Assembly (NCBI RefSeq): GCF_000336385.2
Contig: NZ_HG424519.1
Span: 1-64,000 of the forward strand
DNA from: Lysobacter antibioticus HS124
GTDB taxonomy: Bacteria; Pseudomonadota; Gammaproteobacteria; Xanthomonadales; Xanthomonadaceae
Length of the DNA: 64,000 bases
Direction of reading: 5' to 3'
The notes under the pieces: model-generated
What the model was told of the DNA's origin: nothing
The model's input: the letters and a program-made list of their open reading frames with translations, nothing else
Databases searched by the model: none
Translations under genes and position numbers: made by a program
In this document: in pieces, positions 24,152 to 36,765 of the stretch
How positions within the stretch are numbered: the first letter of the stretch is position 1
How the letters are laid out: every line of letters begins with the position of its first letter

Positions 24152-27100
24152 TCAAGGCGAAGGCGTAACGGTCAGCGCGACTCGCAGCGCCGCCTTGGGA
24201 CGCAGCGGATCGTTGCTGGCCACGCAGACATAGCCGGAGTAACTGCCCGGCGCGAGGCCGGCGGCGCTGATCTGCACCAGGGTGTCGACGCTGGCGCCGA
24301 CCGCGAGGCGGCCGAACGCGCGCGACGGCGCGCCGATCCAGGTAGCGCCGCAGGCATTGGCGCCCTGCAGCTGGTAGGCCAGGCCCGGCGCGCCGGCGAT
24401 TGCCGACCAGTCACCGGTACCGTCGGGGGTGATGATCGCGCCGCGGTAGATGCTGTCGCCGCTGGTGGCGTTGAACCAGAACCAGCTGGTCGCCAACGGC
24501 GCGCGCACCGACACCACCAGCCAGTAGCGGCCGGCCGGCAGATTGAGGTTCTGGCCGGCGGCGGCGAGGTTGAGGCTGATGCTGGCGAAGCCCGAAGTCG
24601 ACACGCCGGCGCCGTTCACCGTGGAGGTGTGGCTCCACACCGCCAGCTGCGGGGTCGATTCCGGATTGCCTTCGGGATTGCCGCCGACATCGCGGAAGAT
24701 CGACCAATTGATGTTGGTCGACGTCGCCAGGCTGCCGCCGTTGACGAAACCGTCGGCGACGATGCGGGTGATCCCGGTCGCGTCGGTGAGGGTGAAGTCG
24801 TCCGCCGACAGCTGCGCGCGCGCGCCGACCGTGGCCGCGTCGGTGAAGCGGGTCGAGCGGCGGCCGTTGGTGTTGTTCGGCAACTGCGCGACCAGCGTGC
24901 GTCCGCCGCTGCCGGTGTTGTCGATCTGCCAGTCCAGGTTGGAACCGCCGATGTTGCCGAGGCGGAAGGTCACGTTGCCGCTGCTGCCCTGAGCCAGGGT
25001 CAGCGCGGTCGACGGCGTGGCGTCCAGGCGCGGCGGCTGCACCGCCACCGCGATCGGCAGGCGCAACAGTGGCTGCGAGGTGTCGCCGCCGGAAGGCGTG
25101 AGCACCAGCTTGCCGAAGTTGAAATTGCCGTTGGGGGCCAAGGCGCTGGTGCTGACGGTGATCTTGACCGTCTTGCTCTCGCCCGGATTGAGCGTGAACA
25201 GCGACGGCGAGACCAGCGCGCTCAGGCCTTGCACCTTGCCGGTCCAGGTTTGGCGCGTCGGCAGCACGTTGCGGAAGGTACGGGTGAACGAGCAAGAGGT
25301 GGCGCAGCTGTACTTGGCCATGCTCGCCAGGTTCAGCGTCGAGACGTCGCCGCCGGTGGCCGGATTGGCCGCGCGGAAGTTGGCCGTGGTCTCGTTGAGC
25401 ACCAGACCGGCGCGGATCGCCTGTTCGAGCTGCAGACGGCCCGCGCCCATCGCGTGCGCATCGGCCTGGGTGACGCCGTCTTCCTTCAGCACTTCCTGCT
25501 TGGCGGTCATCATCAGCGCCGACTTGACCTCGGCCACGGTCCAGTTCGGACGGGCCTGGCGCACCAGCGCAGCCGCGCCGGCATGGTGCGGCGACGCCAT
25601 CGACGTGCCGCTGATCAGGCCGACCGAATTCTCGCTGCCGCTGATCGCCGTACCTGCGGTGACCGCCAGGATGTCCACGCCCGGGGCGGTGATTTCGGGC
25701 TTGATCACGTCCAGCACCCCGGCCGGGCCGCGCGAGCTGAAGTCGGCCAGTTGGTCGGGCGTGTTGTTGACGATCACCGACGGGTACGGAATGCCGCCGG
25801 TGCTGGTGTTGGCATTGGCGTTGGCGAAGTCGCGCAGCAGATTGCTGTCGGCCTGGCTGGCGACGAAGGCCGGTACCGTCGCGCCGGTCACGGTCGGGGT
25901 CAGGCCGGTGGCCTGGTTGTTGGCGATGACCACGGCCACCGCACCGGCGGCCGCGGCGTTGGCGACCTTGTCGGTGAAGTTGCAGCTGCCGCGGCGGACC
26001 ACCGCGATCGCGCCCTGGAAGGTATTGGCCGGGAATGCGGCGCAACCGTCGTTGGCGGTGTCGATGCCGGCGCTGACCCGCACCGGGGTGTCGCTCGGGA
26101 TGGCCGTGGCGAACGGCGTGCCGCCGCTGCCCTCGGTCAGCTCGATCGCCTGCAGGTCGCCGGGCACGCCGCCCGGACCGGACACCGACAGCACCCATGC
26201 GAAGGTGCCGCGGCCATGCTGCGAGGCGGCGGTGGTGGCGACCCACGGTTCCAGATGGCCGGTGGTGTACGACGCCGGGCCGTCGTTGCCGGCGGCCGCG
26301 GCGACGTAGATGCCGGCGTCGGTGGCGTTGAGGAACGACAGCGAAGTCGCTTCGCTCCACGGGTTGGAACCGCCCCCGATGGAGTAATTGATCACGTCGA
26401 CCACGCCGTCGGCGATCGCCTGATCGATCGAGCGCACCGTCGCGGTGTTCGGGCACAGGCCGCGGCCGGTGGAGATCTGGGTGTAACAGGCGTCGTAGGC
26501 GATGATGTTGGCGCGCGGAGCGACGCCGGAAATGCGGATGCTGTGGCCGCGGTAGCTCGCGGTCCAGGCGTTGCCGGCCGCGGTCGAGGCGACGTGGCTG
26601 CCGTGGCTGTTGGTGTCGCCGAAGCCCGGCTCTTCGCGCACGTCGGCGACGCCGCACTGGTTGCCGGGCGCGTTGCAGACGAAGTCGTAGCCGCCGATCA
26701 GCTTGTCGTTGCAACGGCCTTCGTCGACGCCGCCGGGCGCACAGCTGCCCAGGTAGGTGCCGGCGCCGAGCGGGTTGATGTGCTGGTAGCCGCTGTCGTC
26801 GACCGCGGCGAACGCCGGGCTGCCGAAATTGATGCCCGAGTCGATGATGCCGACCACCATGCCCTCGCCGCGGAAACCGCTCGGCGCGGCATTCCACAAC
26901 GCCGGCGCGCCGATCAGCGCCGGACCGACGTCGGTGGCCTGTTCGTATTCCTGATAGGGCTCGACGAAGCGCACTTCATCGAGCTGGGCGATGCGGTCCG
27001 CCTCGGCCGAGGTCAGTTCGGCGACCATGCCGTTGAGGGCGTGGCGCATGCGGAAGTCCACCCGCGGGCTGCGGCCGAGCAGGCCGCGGATGCGGCGCTC

Positions 27101-27442
27101 GTGCGCGGACTGGACGTCGCCGAGGTGCTGCACGTAGCTGCGCGCGGCCGCGCTCTGCACGTCGATGCGGCCGTTGCCGCCGCTGATGCTGGGCAGGCGC
27201 TTGGGCGCCGGCATGCCGCTCAGTTCGCCCTTGTAGGCGCTCAACGGCGCTTCGCGGTAGACCACGATGTAGCGCTTGTAGCCGTCAAGCGCGGCTTCGC
27301 TCGGCAAAGACGGCGATGGGGCGCCGCCGATCGGTCCGCCCTGTCCCGAATCGCGGCCCGGCATCATCGCCGTCGCTCCGGCGATGGCCGCGACCGCTGC
27401 GATGGCCGCCGCGATGGACGTCCTCTTCATTACCTTCCGCAT
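24152..27442 (-). CDS. Secreted S8 subtilase with PA insert, 1096 aa (paralogue 2)
   Basis: The architecture is the same as in paralogue 1: signal (AAAIAAVAAIAGATA), propeptide (YIVVYREAPLSAYKGE), catalytic Asp in GIIDSGINFG, His in SHGSHVAS, oxyanion Asn in AAAGNDGPA, Ser in ISGTSMASPHHAGAAAL, a PA insert (AVVRRGSCNFTDKV) and a beta-rich C-terminal third. Most of the catalytic domain matches paralogue 1 residue by residue, and the C-termini are also alike (LRVALTV). The chosen ATG at 27442 follows AGAGAGG eight bases upstream; a later ATG at 27430 and an earlier one at 27469 are possible. Upstream lies a 13-bp inverted repeat. Confidence 0.93.
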   Translation of the reverse strand: MRKVMKRTSIAAAIAAVAAIAGATAMMPGRDSGQGGPIGGAPSPSLPSEAALDGYKRYIVVYREAPLSAYKGELSGMPAPKRLPSISGGNGRIDVQSAAARSYVQHLGDVQSAHERRIRGLLGRSPRVDFRMRHALNGMVAELTSAEADRIAQLDEVRFVEPYQEYEQATDVGPALIGAPALWNAAPSGFRGEGMVVGIIDSGINFGSPAFAAVDDSGYQHINPLGAGTYLGSCAPGGVDEGRCNDKLIGGYDFVCNAPGNQCGVADVREEPGFGDTNSHGSHVASTAAGNAWTASYRGHSIRISGVAPRANIIAYDACYTQISTGRGLCPNTATVRSIDQAIADGVVDVINYSIGGGSNPWSEATSLSFLNATDAGIYVAAAAGNDGPASYTTGHLEPWVATTAASQHGRGTFAWVLSVSGPGGVPGDLQAIELTEGSGGTPFATAIPSDTPVRVSAGIDTANDGCAAFPANTFQGAIAVVRRGSCNFTDKVANAAAAGAVAVVIANNQATGLTPTVTGATVPAFVASQADSNLLRDFANANANTSTGGIPYPSVIVNNTPDQLADFSSRGPAGVLDVIKPEITAPGVDILAVTAGTAISGSENSVGLISGTSMASPHHAGAAALVRQARPNWTVAEVKSALMMTAKQEVLKEDGVTQADAHAMGAGRLQLEQAIRAGLVLNETTANFRAANPATGGDVSTLNLASMAKYSCATSCSFTRTFRNVLPTRQTWTGKVQGLSALVSPSLFTLNPGESKTVKITVSTSALAPNGNFNFGKLVLTPSGGDTSQPLLRLPIAVAVQPPRLDATPSTALTLAQGSSGNVTFRLGNIGGSNLDWQIDNTGSGGRTLVAQLPNNTNGRRSTRFTDAATVGARAQLSADDFTLTDATGITRIVADGFVNGGSLATSTNINWSIFRDVGGNPEGNPESTPQLAVWSHTSTVNGAGVSTSGFASISLNLAAAGQNLNLPAGRYWLVVSVRAPLATSWFWFNATSGDSIYRGAIITPDGTGDWSAIAGAPGLAYQLQGANACGATWIGAPSRAFGRLAVGASVDTLVQISAAGLAPGSYSGYVCVASNDPLRPKAALRVALTVTPSP

Positions 27443-27567
27443 TCCCCTAGCCTCTCTTTGCTGACGCATGCGCTAAGCGCAACGCGGCCAACGCGGCCGG
27501 TGTTGCGCACCCGTGTAGGGAGAGGTCGATCTGTTGCGGTTCCGGTAACGAACACGGGCCGCAAGAC

Positions 27568-27601
27568 TGCGTTGTCACTTCCCCCTAAAAGTGACAACGC
27601 A
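27568..27601. promoter_or_regulatory. 13-bp inverted repeat upstream of subtilase 2
   Basis: TGCGTTGTCACTT (27568-27580) and its exact complement (27589-27601) flank an 8-base spacer, about 130 bases before the subtilase 2 start. No T-run follows on either strand, so a regulator-binding site is more likely than a terminator. A second, smaller dyad (GGGTA-CCCCC-TACCC, 27610-27624) lies nearby. Confidence 0.45.
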
Positions 27602-27714
27602 TGCGGACAGGGTACCCCCTACCCGCCTCTGGCAGTATCTGCGTAATGGCTTTGCTTAATTTGGCGAAATACGCCCCACAACGGCCGCATCCGCCCTTGC
27701 CGCTGAGGCCCGAA

Positions 27715-28471
27715 TCAGCTACGGCGGTGCCAGGGCCGCAGCAAGCCGCCGCGGTACACGACCAGATACACCGCCACGACCCAGGCGGTGGCCACCGCCC
27801 AGCCGGCGAGGATGTCGGAGGGGTAATGCACGCCCAGGTACAGGCGCGAAAAGCCGACCGCGGGCACGAACGGCACCATGACGATCAGCACCGGCCAACG
27901 CCAGCGCGTCGGCCAGCTCAGCAGAAGCAGCGTGACCAACAAGGTCATCGAACCCATCGCGTGGCCGCTGGGGAAGCTGTAGTTGTGCTCGGGCGCGATC
28001 GACTCCCACAGCGACGGCCGCTCGCGGGCGAAGAACTGCTTGGCGGCGATGTTGAGCAGGCCCGAACCGCCCAGCGCCAGCGCGGCGAAACTGGCTTCGC
28101 GGAAGCGCCGGCGCAGGCTCAGCATCAGTACCAGGCCGATGTCGAACGGCACCACGCCCCACAGATAACCCAATTGCGACAGCAACACGAAAGCGCTGTC
28201 GAAACCTTCGCGCGCCAAGCCGTGAGCGTACTGCAGGACCGGCACGTCGAAGACGATGGCCTCGCGTTCGTGGATCTCGTCGGCCAGCTCGGCGAAAGCC
28301 CACAGCGGCAACAACAAGCCGAGGAAGACCAAGGCCAGGGTCCAGCCGTGGCGGCGCAGCAGGGCCAGGCCGAAGCGGGCCTCCTGCTGCAGCGCGCTGT
28401 CGCCCGGCCCGCGGCGGACCGAGACGGCGTCTTCGTGGCTACCGGCCGCGTCCGTGGGCCGGAGTTCGGCT

Positions 28472-28497
<26 letters not shown>
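27715..28497 (-). CDS. PAP2-family membrane phosphatase
   Basis: The 260-residue membrane protein belongs to the type 2 phosphatidic acid phosphatase family, which removes phosphates from lipid carriers or phospholipids at the periplasmic face. The three active-site motifs are [11 protein letters not shown], the central [11 protein letters not shown], and [16 protein letters not shown], with the Arg, two His and Asp in place. About six hydrophobic helices are visible, the first at [17 protein letters not shown]. The ATG lies inside the end of ispG (26-base overlap), so both are expressed together. The isoprenoid pathway of ispG makes undecaprenyl-diphosphate lipid possible as a substrate, but this is inference. 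Confidence 0.88.
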
Positions 28498-29743
<1,246 letters not shown>

Positions 29744-30134
29744 GGGCGCATTGTAGCGCCGGGACTCAGCACAGAGGTGCGGCGGGGGTGAAGCGCGGCT
29801 GACGCGCGGCGCCGAGCGCGACGGAGTTCCGGCCCGGTCGGGCACCGCGGATCGGCCCGATGGCTCTGGCGCGGGGCGGCTACGCCTGTCTGCGGGCGTC
29901 ATCCCGGGGAGGCGGGGATTTTCCGGGCGCGATCGCGTCCGGGCTCCGAAATCTCCGGGCCCTCGCCTTGGCGGGCATGATGATTCCGGAAGCGGCCCGA
30001 ACTCCCCCGGCCGGCCTTCCTGTCCGCCCTGCTCCACTCGACGCGTTCGCTCTGCCCCGGAAGCCGCGCACGGGACGGGTTACCATCGCCGCACCCGTTT
30101 CGCTCCGAGCGGCTCGCCTCGCTCCTGTCTGGCC
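29744..30134. other. Divergent promoter region between ispG and xseA
   Basis: These 391 bases separate two divergent genes and must contain both promoters. The part 29900-29970 is rich in short imperfect dyads around CGCGATCGCG, but no confident promoter or operator was assigned and no gene is seen. Confidence 0.5.
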
Positions 30135-31514
30135 ATGCCCCCCAGTTCCCCCGACGACGTCCTCACCCCCAGCCAGCTCAACGCGCTCGCGCGCAACGTG
30201 CTGGAAGATACCTTTCCGTTGATCTGGGTCGAGGGCGAGCTCGGCAATCTGTCGCGGCCGTCGTCGGGCCATCTGTACATGACCTTGAAGGACGCGCGCG
30301 CCCAGGTCCGCTGCGCGATGTTCAAGCCCAAGAGCAGTTGGCTGAAGTTCGCCCCGCGCGAGGGCGTGCGCGTGCTCGCGCGAGGGCGGCTGACCCTGTA
30401 CGAAGCGCGCGGCGACTACCAGTTGGTGCTCGACCACATGGAAGAGGCCGGCGAAGGCGCTCTGCGGCGCGCGTTCGAGGAGCTCAAGGCGCGCCTGGCG
30501 GCCGAAGGCCTGTTCGATCGCGAACGCAAGCGCGAGCTGCCGCGCTTCGCCCGTCGCATCGCGGTGATCACCTCGCCCAGCGGCGCGGCGGTACGCGACG
30601 TGCTCAGCGTCCTGGCGCGCCGCTTTCCCCTGGTCGAAGCCGAGGTGCTGCCGGTGCCGGTGCAGGGCGAAGGCGCGGCAGCGCAGATCGCGGCCATGCT
30701 GCAGCGCGCCGACGCTTCGCAACGCTACGACGTGATCGTGCTGGCGCGCGGCGGCGGTTCGCTGGAAGACCTGTGGGCGTTCAACGACGAACGCCTGGCG
30801 CGGACCATCGCTGCGGCGAGCGTGCCGGTGGTCTCGGCGATCGGCCACGAAACCGACTTCAGCCTGTCCGATTTCGCCGCCGATCTGCGCGCGCCCACTC
30901 CGTCGGTGGCGGCCGAATTGCTGGTGCCGCAACGCGAAGACCTGCTGCACCGCCTGCGCAATCTCGATGCCCGGCTGTGCAATCTGCAGGCGCAACGCCT
31001 GCGCCAGGCGATGCAGCGCAGCGACCGCGCCGGCCTGCGCCTCAACGCGCTGCGCCCGCAGGCGCGGCTGGCCGCGCTGCGCAGCCGCCAGCAAGAGGCC
31101 TGGCGGCGGCTGGAACAGGCCTGGAGTCTGCGCGTGGAGCGCGAACGCGCACGCCTGCGTCACGCCGACGCGGTGCTGCGCGCGCACCAGCCGCAACGCC
31201 GCATCGCCGCGCTGCGCGATCGCCTGAACGCGCTGGCGCCGCGCCCGCGCAACGCGATCGCGCGCCGGCTGCGCGCCGAGGAGCTGCGGCTGCGCGGACT
31301 GGCGCGCTCGCTGGAAGCCTGCAGCCCGCTGGCCACGGTCGCGCGCGGCTACGCCATCCTGCAGCACCGCGACGGCCGGGTCGTGCGCCGGGTCGCCGAC
31401 GCCGCCGCCGGCGAGCGCCTCACGGCCCGGGTCGGCGACGGCGAACTGCGGCTTCGGGTCGAAGCCGACGACCGCGACGAACCGGTGCCGAGCCAGGCCG
31501 CGCTGCCGTTGTAG
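30135..31514 (+). CDS. xseA: Exodeoxyribonuclease VII large subunit
   Basis: The 459-residue protein is the catalytic subunit of exonuclease VII, which degrades single-stranded DNA from both ends. The N-terminal OB fold is seen at [20 protein letters not shown] and [16 protein letters not shown]; the catalytic part contains [30 protein letters not shown] and [24 protein letters not shown] (in pieces). A long Arg-rich coiled coil (about 290-400) and a C-terminal beta segment ([12 protein letters not shown]) follow, as usual. Length is normal. The small subunit XseB is not in the window. Confidence 0.96.
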   Translation: MPPSSPDDVLTPSQLNALARNVLEDTFPLIWVEGELGNLSRPSSGHLYMTLKDARAQVRCAMFKPKSSWLKFAPREGVRVLARGRLTLYEARGDYQLVLDHMEEAGEGALRRAFEELKARLAAEGLFDRERKRELPRFARRIAVITSPSGAAVRDVLSVLARRFPLVEAEVLPVPVQGEGAAAQIAAMLQRADASQRYDVIVLARGGGSLEDLWAFNDERLARTIAAASVPVVSAIGHETDFSLSDFAADLRAPTPSVAAELLVPQREDLLHRLRNLDARLCNLQAQRLRQAMQRSDRAGLRLNALRPQARLAALRSRQQEAWRRLEQAWSLRVERERARLRHADAVLRAHQPQRRIAALRDRLNALAPRPRNAIARRLRAEELRLRGLARSLEACSPLATVARGYAILQHRDGRVVRRVADAAAGERLTARVGDGELRLRVEADDRDEPVPSQAALPL

Positions 31515-31603
31515 CGGCGCGTCGCGCGGCGGTCATCGCCTGCCGCTAACGCGGACTGCGCGACCATGCCGGCCTTCGGGCCCTGCCCGCGATGGAGTCC
31601 GGC

Positions 31604-33250
<1,647 letters not shown>

Positions 33251-33296
33251 GCGCGCGCCGCAGCCCTCCCTTTTCCATTTCGCTTCGGAGCGTTCC

Positions 33297-34775
33297 ATGG
33301 CCAAGTCCAAATCCGCCCCCGCGGCCCGCGCCGGCAAAGGCCTGAAGCCGAGCTACCCCTACTACCTCGCCAACCGCGCGGTCGCCGTCAACACCGACCT
33401 GGAAGTGCTGGACAAGTACAGCGGCAAGCGCGCCACGCGGGTGGCGATGGCCGACGCGGCCGCCGTGCGCCAGGCGATCGCCGCCGCGCACGCGGCGCGC
33501 GAGGCCATGGCCGAGTTCGCCCCCGATCGCCGCCGCGACGTGCTCGAACACTGCGTGCGCCGTTTCGGCGAACGTTTCGAAGAACTCGCCCTGGCGCTGT
33601 GCATCGAAGCCGGCAAGCCGATCCAGGATGCGCGCGGCGAGGTCACCCGGCTGATCGACACCTTCCGCATCGCCGCCAACGAAGCCACCCGCAGCCCCGG
33701 CGAATTGCTCGAACTGCAGATCTCGCCGCGCACCCGCGGCTATCGCGGGATGGTCAAACGGGTGCCGATCGGGCCGTGCAGCTTCATTACCCCGTTCAAC
33801 TTCCCGCTCAACCTGGTCGCGCACAAGGTCGCGCCGGCGATCTCCGCCGGCTGCCCGTTCGTGCTCAAGCCGGCGATCAAGACCCCGGTCGGCGCGTTGA
33901 TCATCGCCGAAGTGCTGGCCGAGACCGACCTGCCGGAAGGCGCGTTCTCGGCCCTGTGCTGCTCCAACGAGGACGCCTCGTTGCTGGTCGAGGACCCGCG
34001 GATCAAGCTGCTGAGCTTCACCGGCGGCCTGATCGGCTGGGACCTCAAGGCCCGCGCCGGCAAGAAGAAGGTCACCTTGGAACTGGGCGGCAACGCCGCC
34101 TGCATCGTCGATGCCGACCCGGGCGCGAGCCTGGACCACGTGGTCCAGCGGCTGGTGTTCGGCGCCTATTACCAGAGCGGCCAGAGCTGCATCAGCGTGC
34201 AGCGCATCTACGCCCACGCCGACGTCTACGACAAGCTGCGCAAGAAGCTCAAAGCCGCAGTCGGCGCGCTGCGCATGGGCGATCCGCGCGACGAGGCCAC
34301 CTTCATCGGCCCGGTCGTCGACGAACCGGCCGCGCAGCGCATCCAGTCGTGGATCGACGGCGCGCTCGCGGGCGGCGCCAAGCGCATCGCCGGCGGCCCG
34401 CGCCAGGGCACGATGATCCCGGCCACGCTGTTGGAAAAGGTGCCGCGCGACGCCGAGCTGTACCGCAAGGAAGCGTTCGGGCCGGTGGCGTTGATCGAGC
34501 CCTTCGACGATTACGAACGGGCGCTCGCGCGGGTCAACGACAGCGACTTCGGCCTGCAGGCCGGCGTGTTCACCGGTCGCCTCGATCATGCGATGCGCGC
34601 CTGGGACCGGCTCGACGTCGGCGGCGTGATCGTCGGCGACGTGCCCAGCTTCCGCGTCGACAACATGCCCTACGGTGGGGTCAAGGACTCCGGCCAGGGC
34701 CGCGAAGGCGTGCGCTATGCGATCGAGGACATGAGCGAGCAGCGGTTGTTGGTGATCCGCGACCCGGCCGGCTGA
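33297..34775 (+). CDS. Aldehyde dehydrogenase paired with the acetolactate synthase-like enzyme
   Basis: The 492-residue enzyme belongs to the NAD(P)-dependent aldehyde dehydrogenase superfamily. Seen are ITPFNFPLNLVAHK, the cofactor segment LLSFTGGLIGWDLK (the second Gly-rich loop is less canonical than usual), the catalytic Glu in VTLELGGNAACIVDA and the catalytic Cys in YQSGQSCISVQRIYA. This sequence type is close to lactaldehyde and non-phosphorylating glyceraldehyde-phosphate dehydrogenases; the substrate cannot be fixed. CGGAG precedes the ATG. It follows the thiamine-diphosphate enzyme at 46 bases and is probably in the same operon. Confidence 0.87.
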   Translation: MAKSKSAPAARAGKGLKPSYPYYLANRAVAVNTDLEVLDKYSGKRATRVAMADAAAVRQAIAAAHAAREAMAEFAPDRRRDVLEHCVRRFGERFEELALALCIEAGKPIQDARGEVTRLIDTFRIAANEATRSPGELLELQISPRTRGYRGMVKRVPIGPCSFITPFNFPLNLVAHKVAPAISAGCPFVLKPAIKTPVGALIIAEVLAETDLPEGAFSALCCSNEDASLLVEDPRIKLLSFTGGLIGWDLKARAGKKKVTLELGGNAACIVDADPGASLDHVVQRLVFGAYYQSGQSCISVQRIYAHADVYDKLRKKLKAAVGALRMGDPRDEATFIGPVVDEPAAQRIQSWIDGALAGGAKRIAGGPRQGTMIPATLLEKVPRDAELYRKEAFGPVALIEPFDDYERALARVNDSDFGLQAGVFTGRLDHAMRAWDRLDVGGVIVGDVPSFRVDNMPYGGVKDSGQGREGVRYAIEDMSEQRLLVIRDPAG

Positions 34776-34887
34776 GCCGGCCCCACGGCGCACCCGGCGG
34801 CGGCCGGAAAATAGTTCGACCGCCGCCAACCCCGTCCGCCGCGGCGGCGCGTTGATCTTCTCAGGTCCACACACCAGGGAAGCCGCC

Positions 34888-36765
34888 ATGTCCGCCCGCG
34901 CCACGTCCGCCCAGCCCGCCTCCTCCACCCCGCGCGCCCTGCGCGTCGCCCTGCTCGCCGCCCTCGCCATGTCGCTCGGCGCTTGCCAGGCGCCCGGCGA
35001 CCTGGCCAAGCAAGCGCCCGAAACGCCGCCCGCCGAAGCCGAGGCGGCCGCGCCCGGCGATGTCGTCGCGATCGAACCCGTCCAAGCCGCCGACGCAGCC
35101 GCGGTCGCATCCGTCGCCGCGCCGGCGGCCGCGCCGGCGCCAACGCGCGCCGAAGCCAAGGCGGGCGCCGCGCTGGAACGGGTCCAGGTCACCGGCTCGC
35201 GCATCGCCGACCCGCGCCTGCGGCGCGCGGCGCCGCAAGCCCTGAAGGTCGCCCCGGCCGCGCTCGGCTTCATCGCGCCGCCCGCCCCGCCGCCGCCCGT
35301 GTACGCCCAGCCGGCCAACACCGAGAAATACGCCGCCCGCGAAGACAATCCGGTGCTGCGCGCCAGCGAACAGCCGCTGTCGACCTTCTCCATCGACGTC
35401 GACACCGGCAGCTACGCCAACGTGCGGCGCATGCTCAACGCCGGCACGCGCCCGCCGGCCGACGCGGTGCGCGCGGAAGAGTTCATCAACTACTTCGATT
35501 ATCGGCACCCGGCGCCCGCCTCGCTGGCTATGCCTTTCAAGGTCAGCACCGAACTCGCGCCGGCGCCCTGGAACGCGCAGCGCCAGTTGCTGATGATCGG
35601 CATCAAGGGCTTTGAGGTGCCCAAGCGCACCCTGCCCCCCGCCAACCTGGTGTTCCTGATCGACACCTCCGGCTCGATGGAGTCGCCGGACAAACTGCCG
35701 CTGCTGAAGAACGCCTTCTCGATGCTGGCCCGCCAACTGCGCCCGCAGGATCGGGTCTCGATCGTGGTCTACGCGGGCTCCGCCGGCCTGGTGCTGCCGC
35801 CGACGCCGGGCGATCGCCAGGACGAGATTCTCGCCGCGCTGGACCGGCTGCAGGCCGGCGGCAGCACCAACGGCGGCGACGGCATCCGCCTGGCCTACGC
35901 CATGGCCAGGCAGGCCTACGTCAAGAACGGCGTCAACCGGGTGATCCTGGCCACCGACGGCGATTTCAACGTCGGCACGGTCGACAACAACGCCCTGGAA
36001 ACCCTCGTCGCCGACCAGCGCAAGAGCGGCATCGCCCTGACCACGCTCGGCTTCGGCCAGGGCAACTACAACGATGCGCTGGCAGAAAAACTGGCCGACG
36101 TCGGCGACGGCAACCACGCCTACATCGACACCGCGCAGGAGGCGCGCAAAGTGCTGGTCGAGCAGATGGGCTCGACCCTGCTGACCATCGCCCGCGACGT
36201 CAAGATCCAGATCGAATTCAACCCGGCCCAGGTCGCCGAGTACCGCCTGATCGGCTACGAGAACCGCCTGCTCAAGCGCGAGGACTTCGCCAACGACAAG
36301 GTCGATGCCGGCGACATCGGCGCCGGCCATCAGGTCACCGCGCTGTACGAGATCACCCCGGTCGGCTCCAAGGCCACGCGCCTGCCGGCGCTGCGTTATG
36401 CCGCCTCCGCGCCGGCCGACGCCGGAGGCGAGGACGAGATCGCCCTACTCAAGCTGCGCTACAAGCGTCCCGGCGAAGACCGCAGCCAACTGATCGAAAC
36501 CCCGGTGCGCAAGACCGGCCTGCGCGCCGTGGCCAGCGATTCGATGCGCTTCGCCGCCTCGGTCGCCGCGTTCGCCGACGCGCTGCGCGGCGGCAAGCAG
36601 ATCGACGGCTGGGGCTGGGAGCAGATCGCCGCGACCGCGCGCAGCGTGCGCCTGGACGATCGCTGGGGCCTGCGCGCGGAGTTCCTCGGCCTGGTCGAAC
36701 GCGCCCGCGTCCAGATCGGCGCGCCCCCGGCCGCGCCGGCGACCGAGGTCGCGGTCAGCCGGTAA
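34888..36765 (+). CDS. von Willebrand factor A lipoprotein (YfbK-like)
   Basis: The 625-residue protein carries a lipoprotein signal with lipobox MSLGAC near residues 29-34. A long Ala/Pro-rich linker contains ERVQVTGSRI (about residues 97-106), a motif typical of TonB-dependent receptor N-termini. A domain with TFSIDVDTGSYANVRRML precedes the vWA domain (about 245-420), whose metal site DTSGSMES is intact. The C-terminal part (DUF3520-like) ends in HRL-type beta strands and DDRWGLRAEFLGLVERAR. Such proteins sit at the inner leaflet of the outer membrane or the periplasm and bind partners through a metal ion. It stops 11 bases inside the convergent GGDEF-EAL gene. Confidence 0.88.
   Translation: MSARATSAQPASSTPRALRVALLAALAMSLGACQAPGDLAKQAPETPPAEAEAAAPGDVVAIEPVQAADAAAVASVAAPAAAPAPTRAEAKAGAALERVQVTGSRIADPRLRRAAPQALKVAPAALGFIAPPAPPPPVYAQPANTEKYAAREDNPVLRASEQPLSTFSIDVDTGSYANVRRMLNAGTRPPADAVRAEEFINYFDYRHPAPASLAMPFKVSTELAPAPWNAQRQLLMIGIKGFEVPKRTLPPANLVFLIDTSGSMESPDKLPLLKNAFSMLARQLRPQDRVSIVVYAGSAGLVLPPTPGDRQDEILAALDRLQAGGSTNGGDGIRLAYAMARQAYVKNGVNRVILATDGDFNVGTVDNNALETLVADQRKSGIALTTLGFGQGNYNDALAEKLADVGDGNHAYIDTAQEARKVLVEQMGSTLLTIARDVKIQIEFNPAQVAEYRLIGYENRLLKREDFANDKVDAGDIGAGHQVTALYEITPVGSKATRLPALRYAASAPADAGGEDEIALLKLRYKRPGEDRSQLIETPVRKTGLRAVASDSMRFAASVAAFADALRGGKQIDGWGWEQIAATARSVRLDDRWGLRAEFLGLVERARVQIGAPPAAPATEVAVSR

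Noticed and set aside
24015-24155. N-terminal extension of the autotransporter frame
   Set aside because: The extra residues are Arg-rich and precede a perfect signal peptide. A ribosome binding site lies before the TTG at 24014.
18851-27646. Two antisense ORFs of 1261 and 1230 codons opposite the two subtilases
   Set aside because: Both are low-complexity Arg/Gly/Ala-rich translations in the frame mirrored from the subtilase codons. Their similarity to each other only reflects the paralogy of the proteases.
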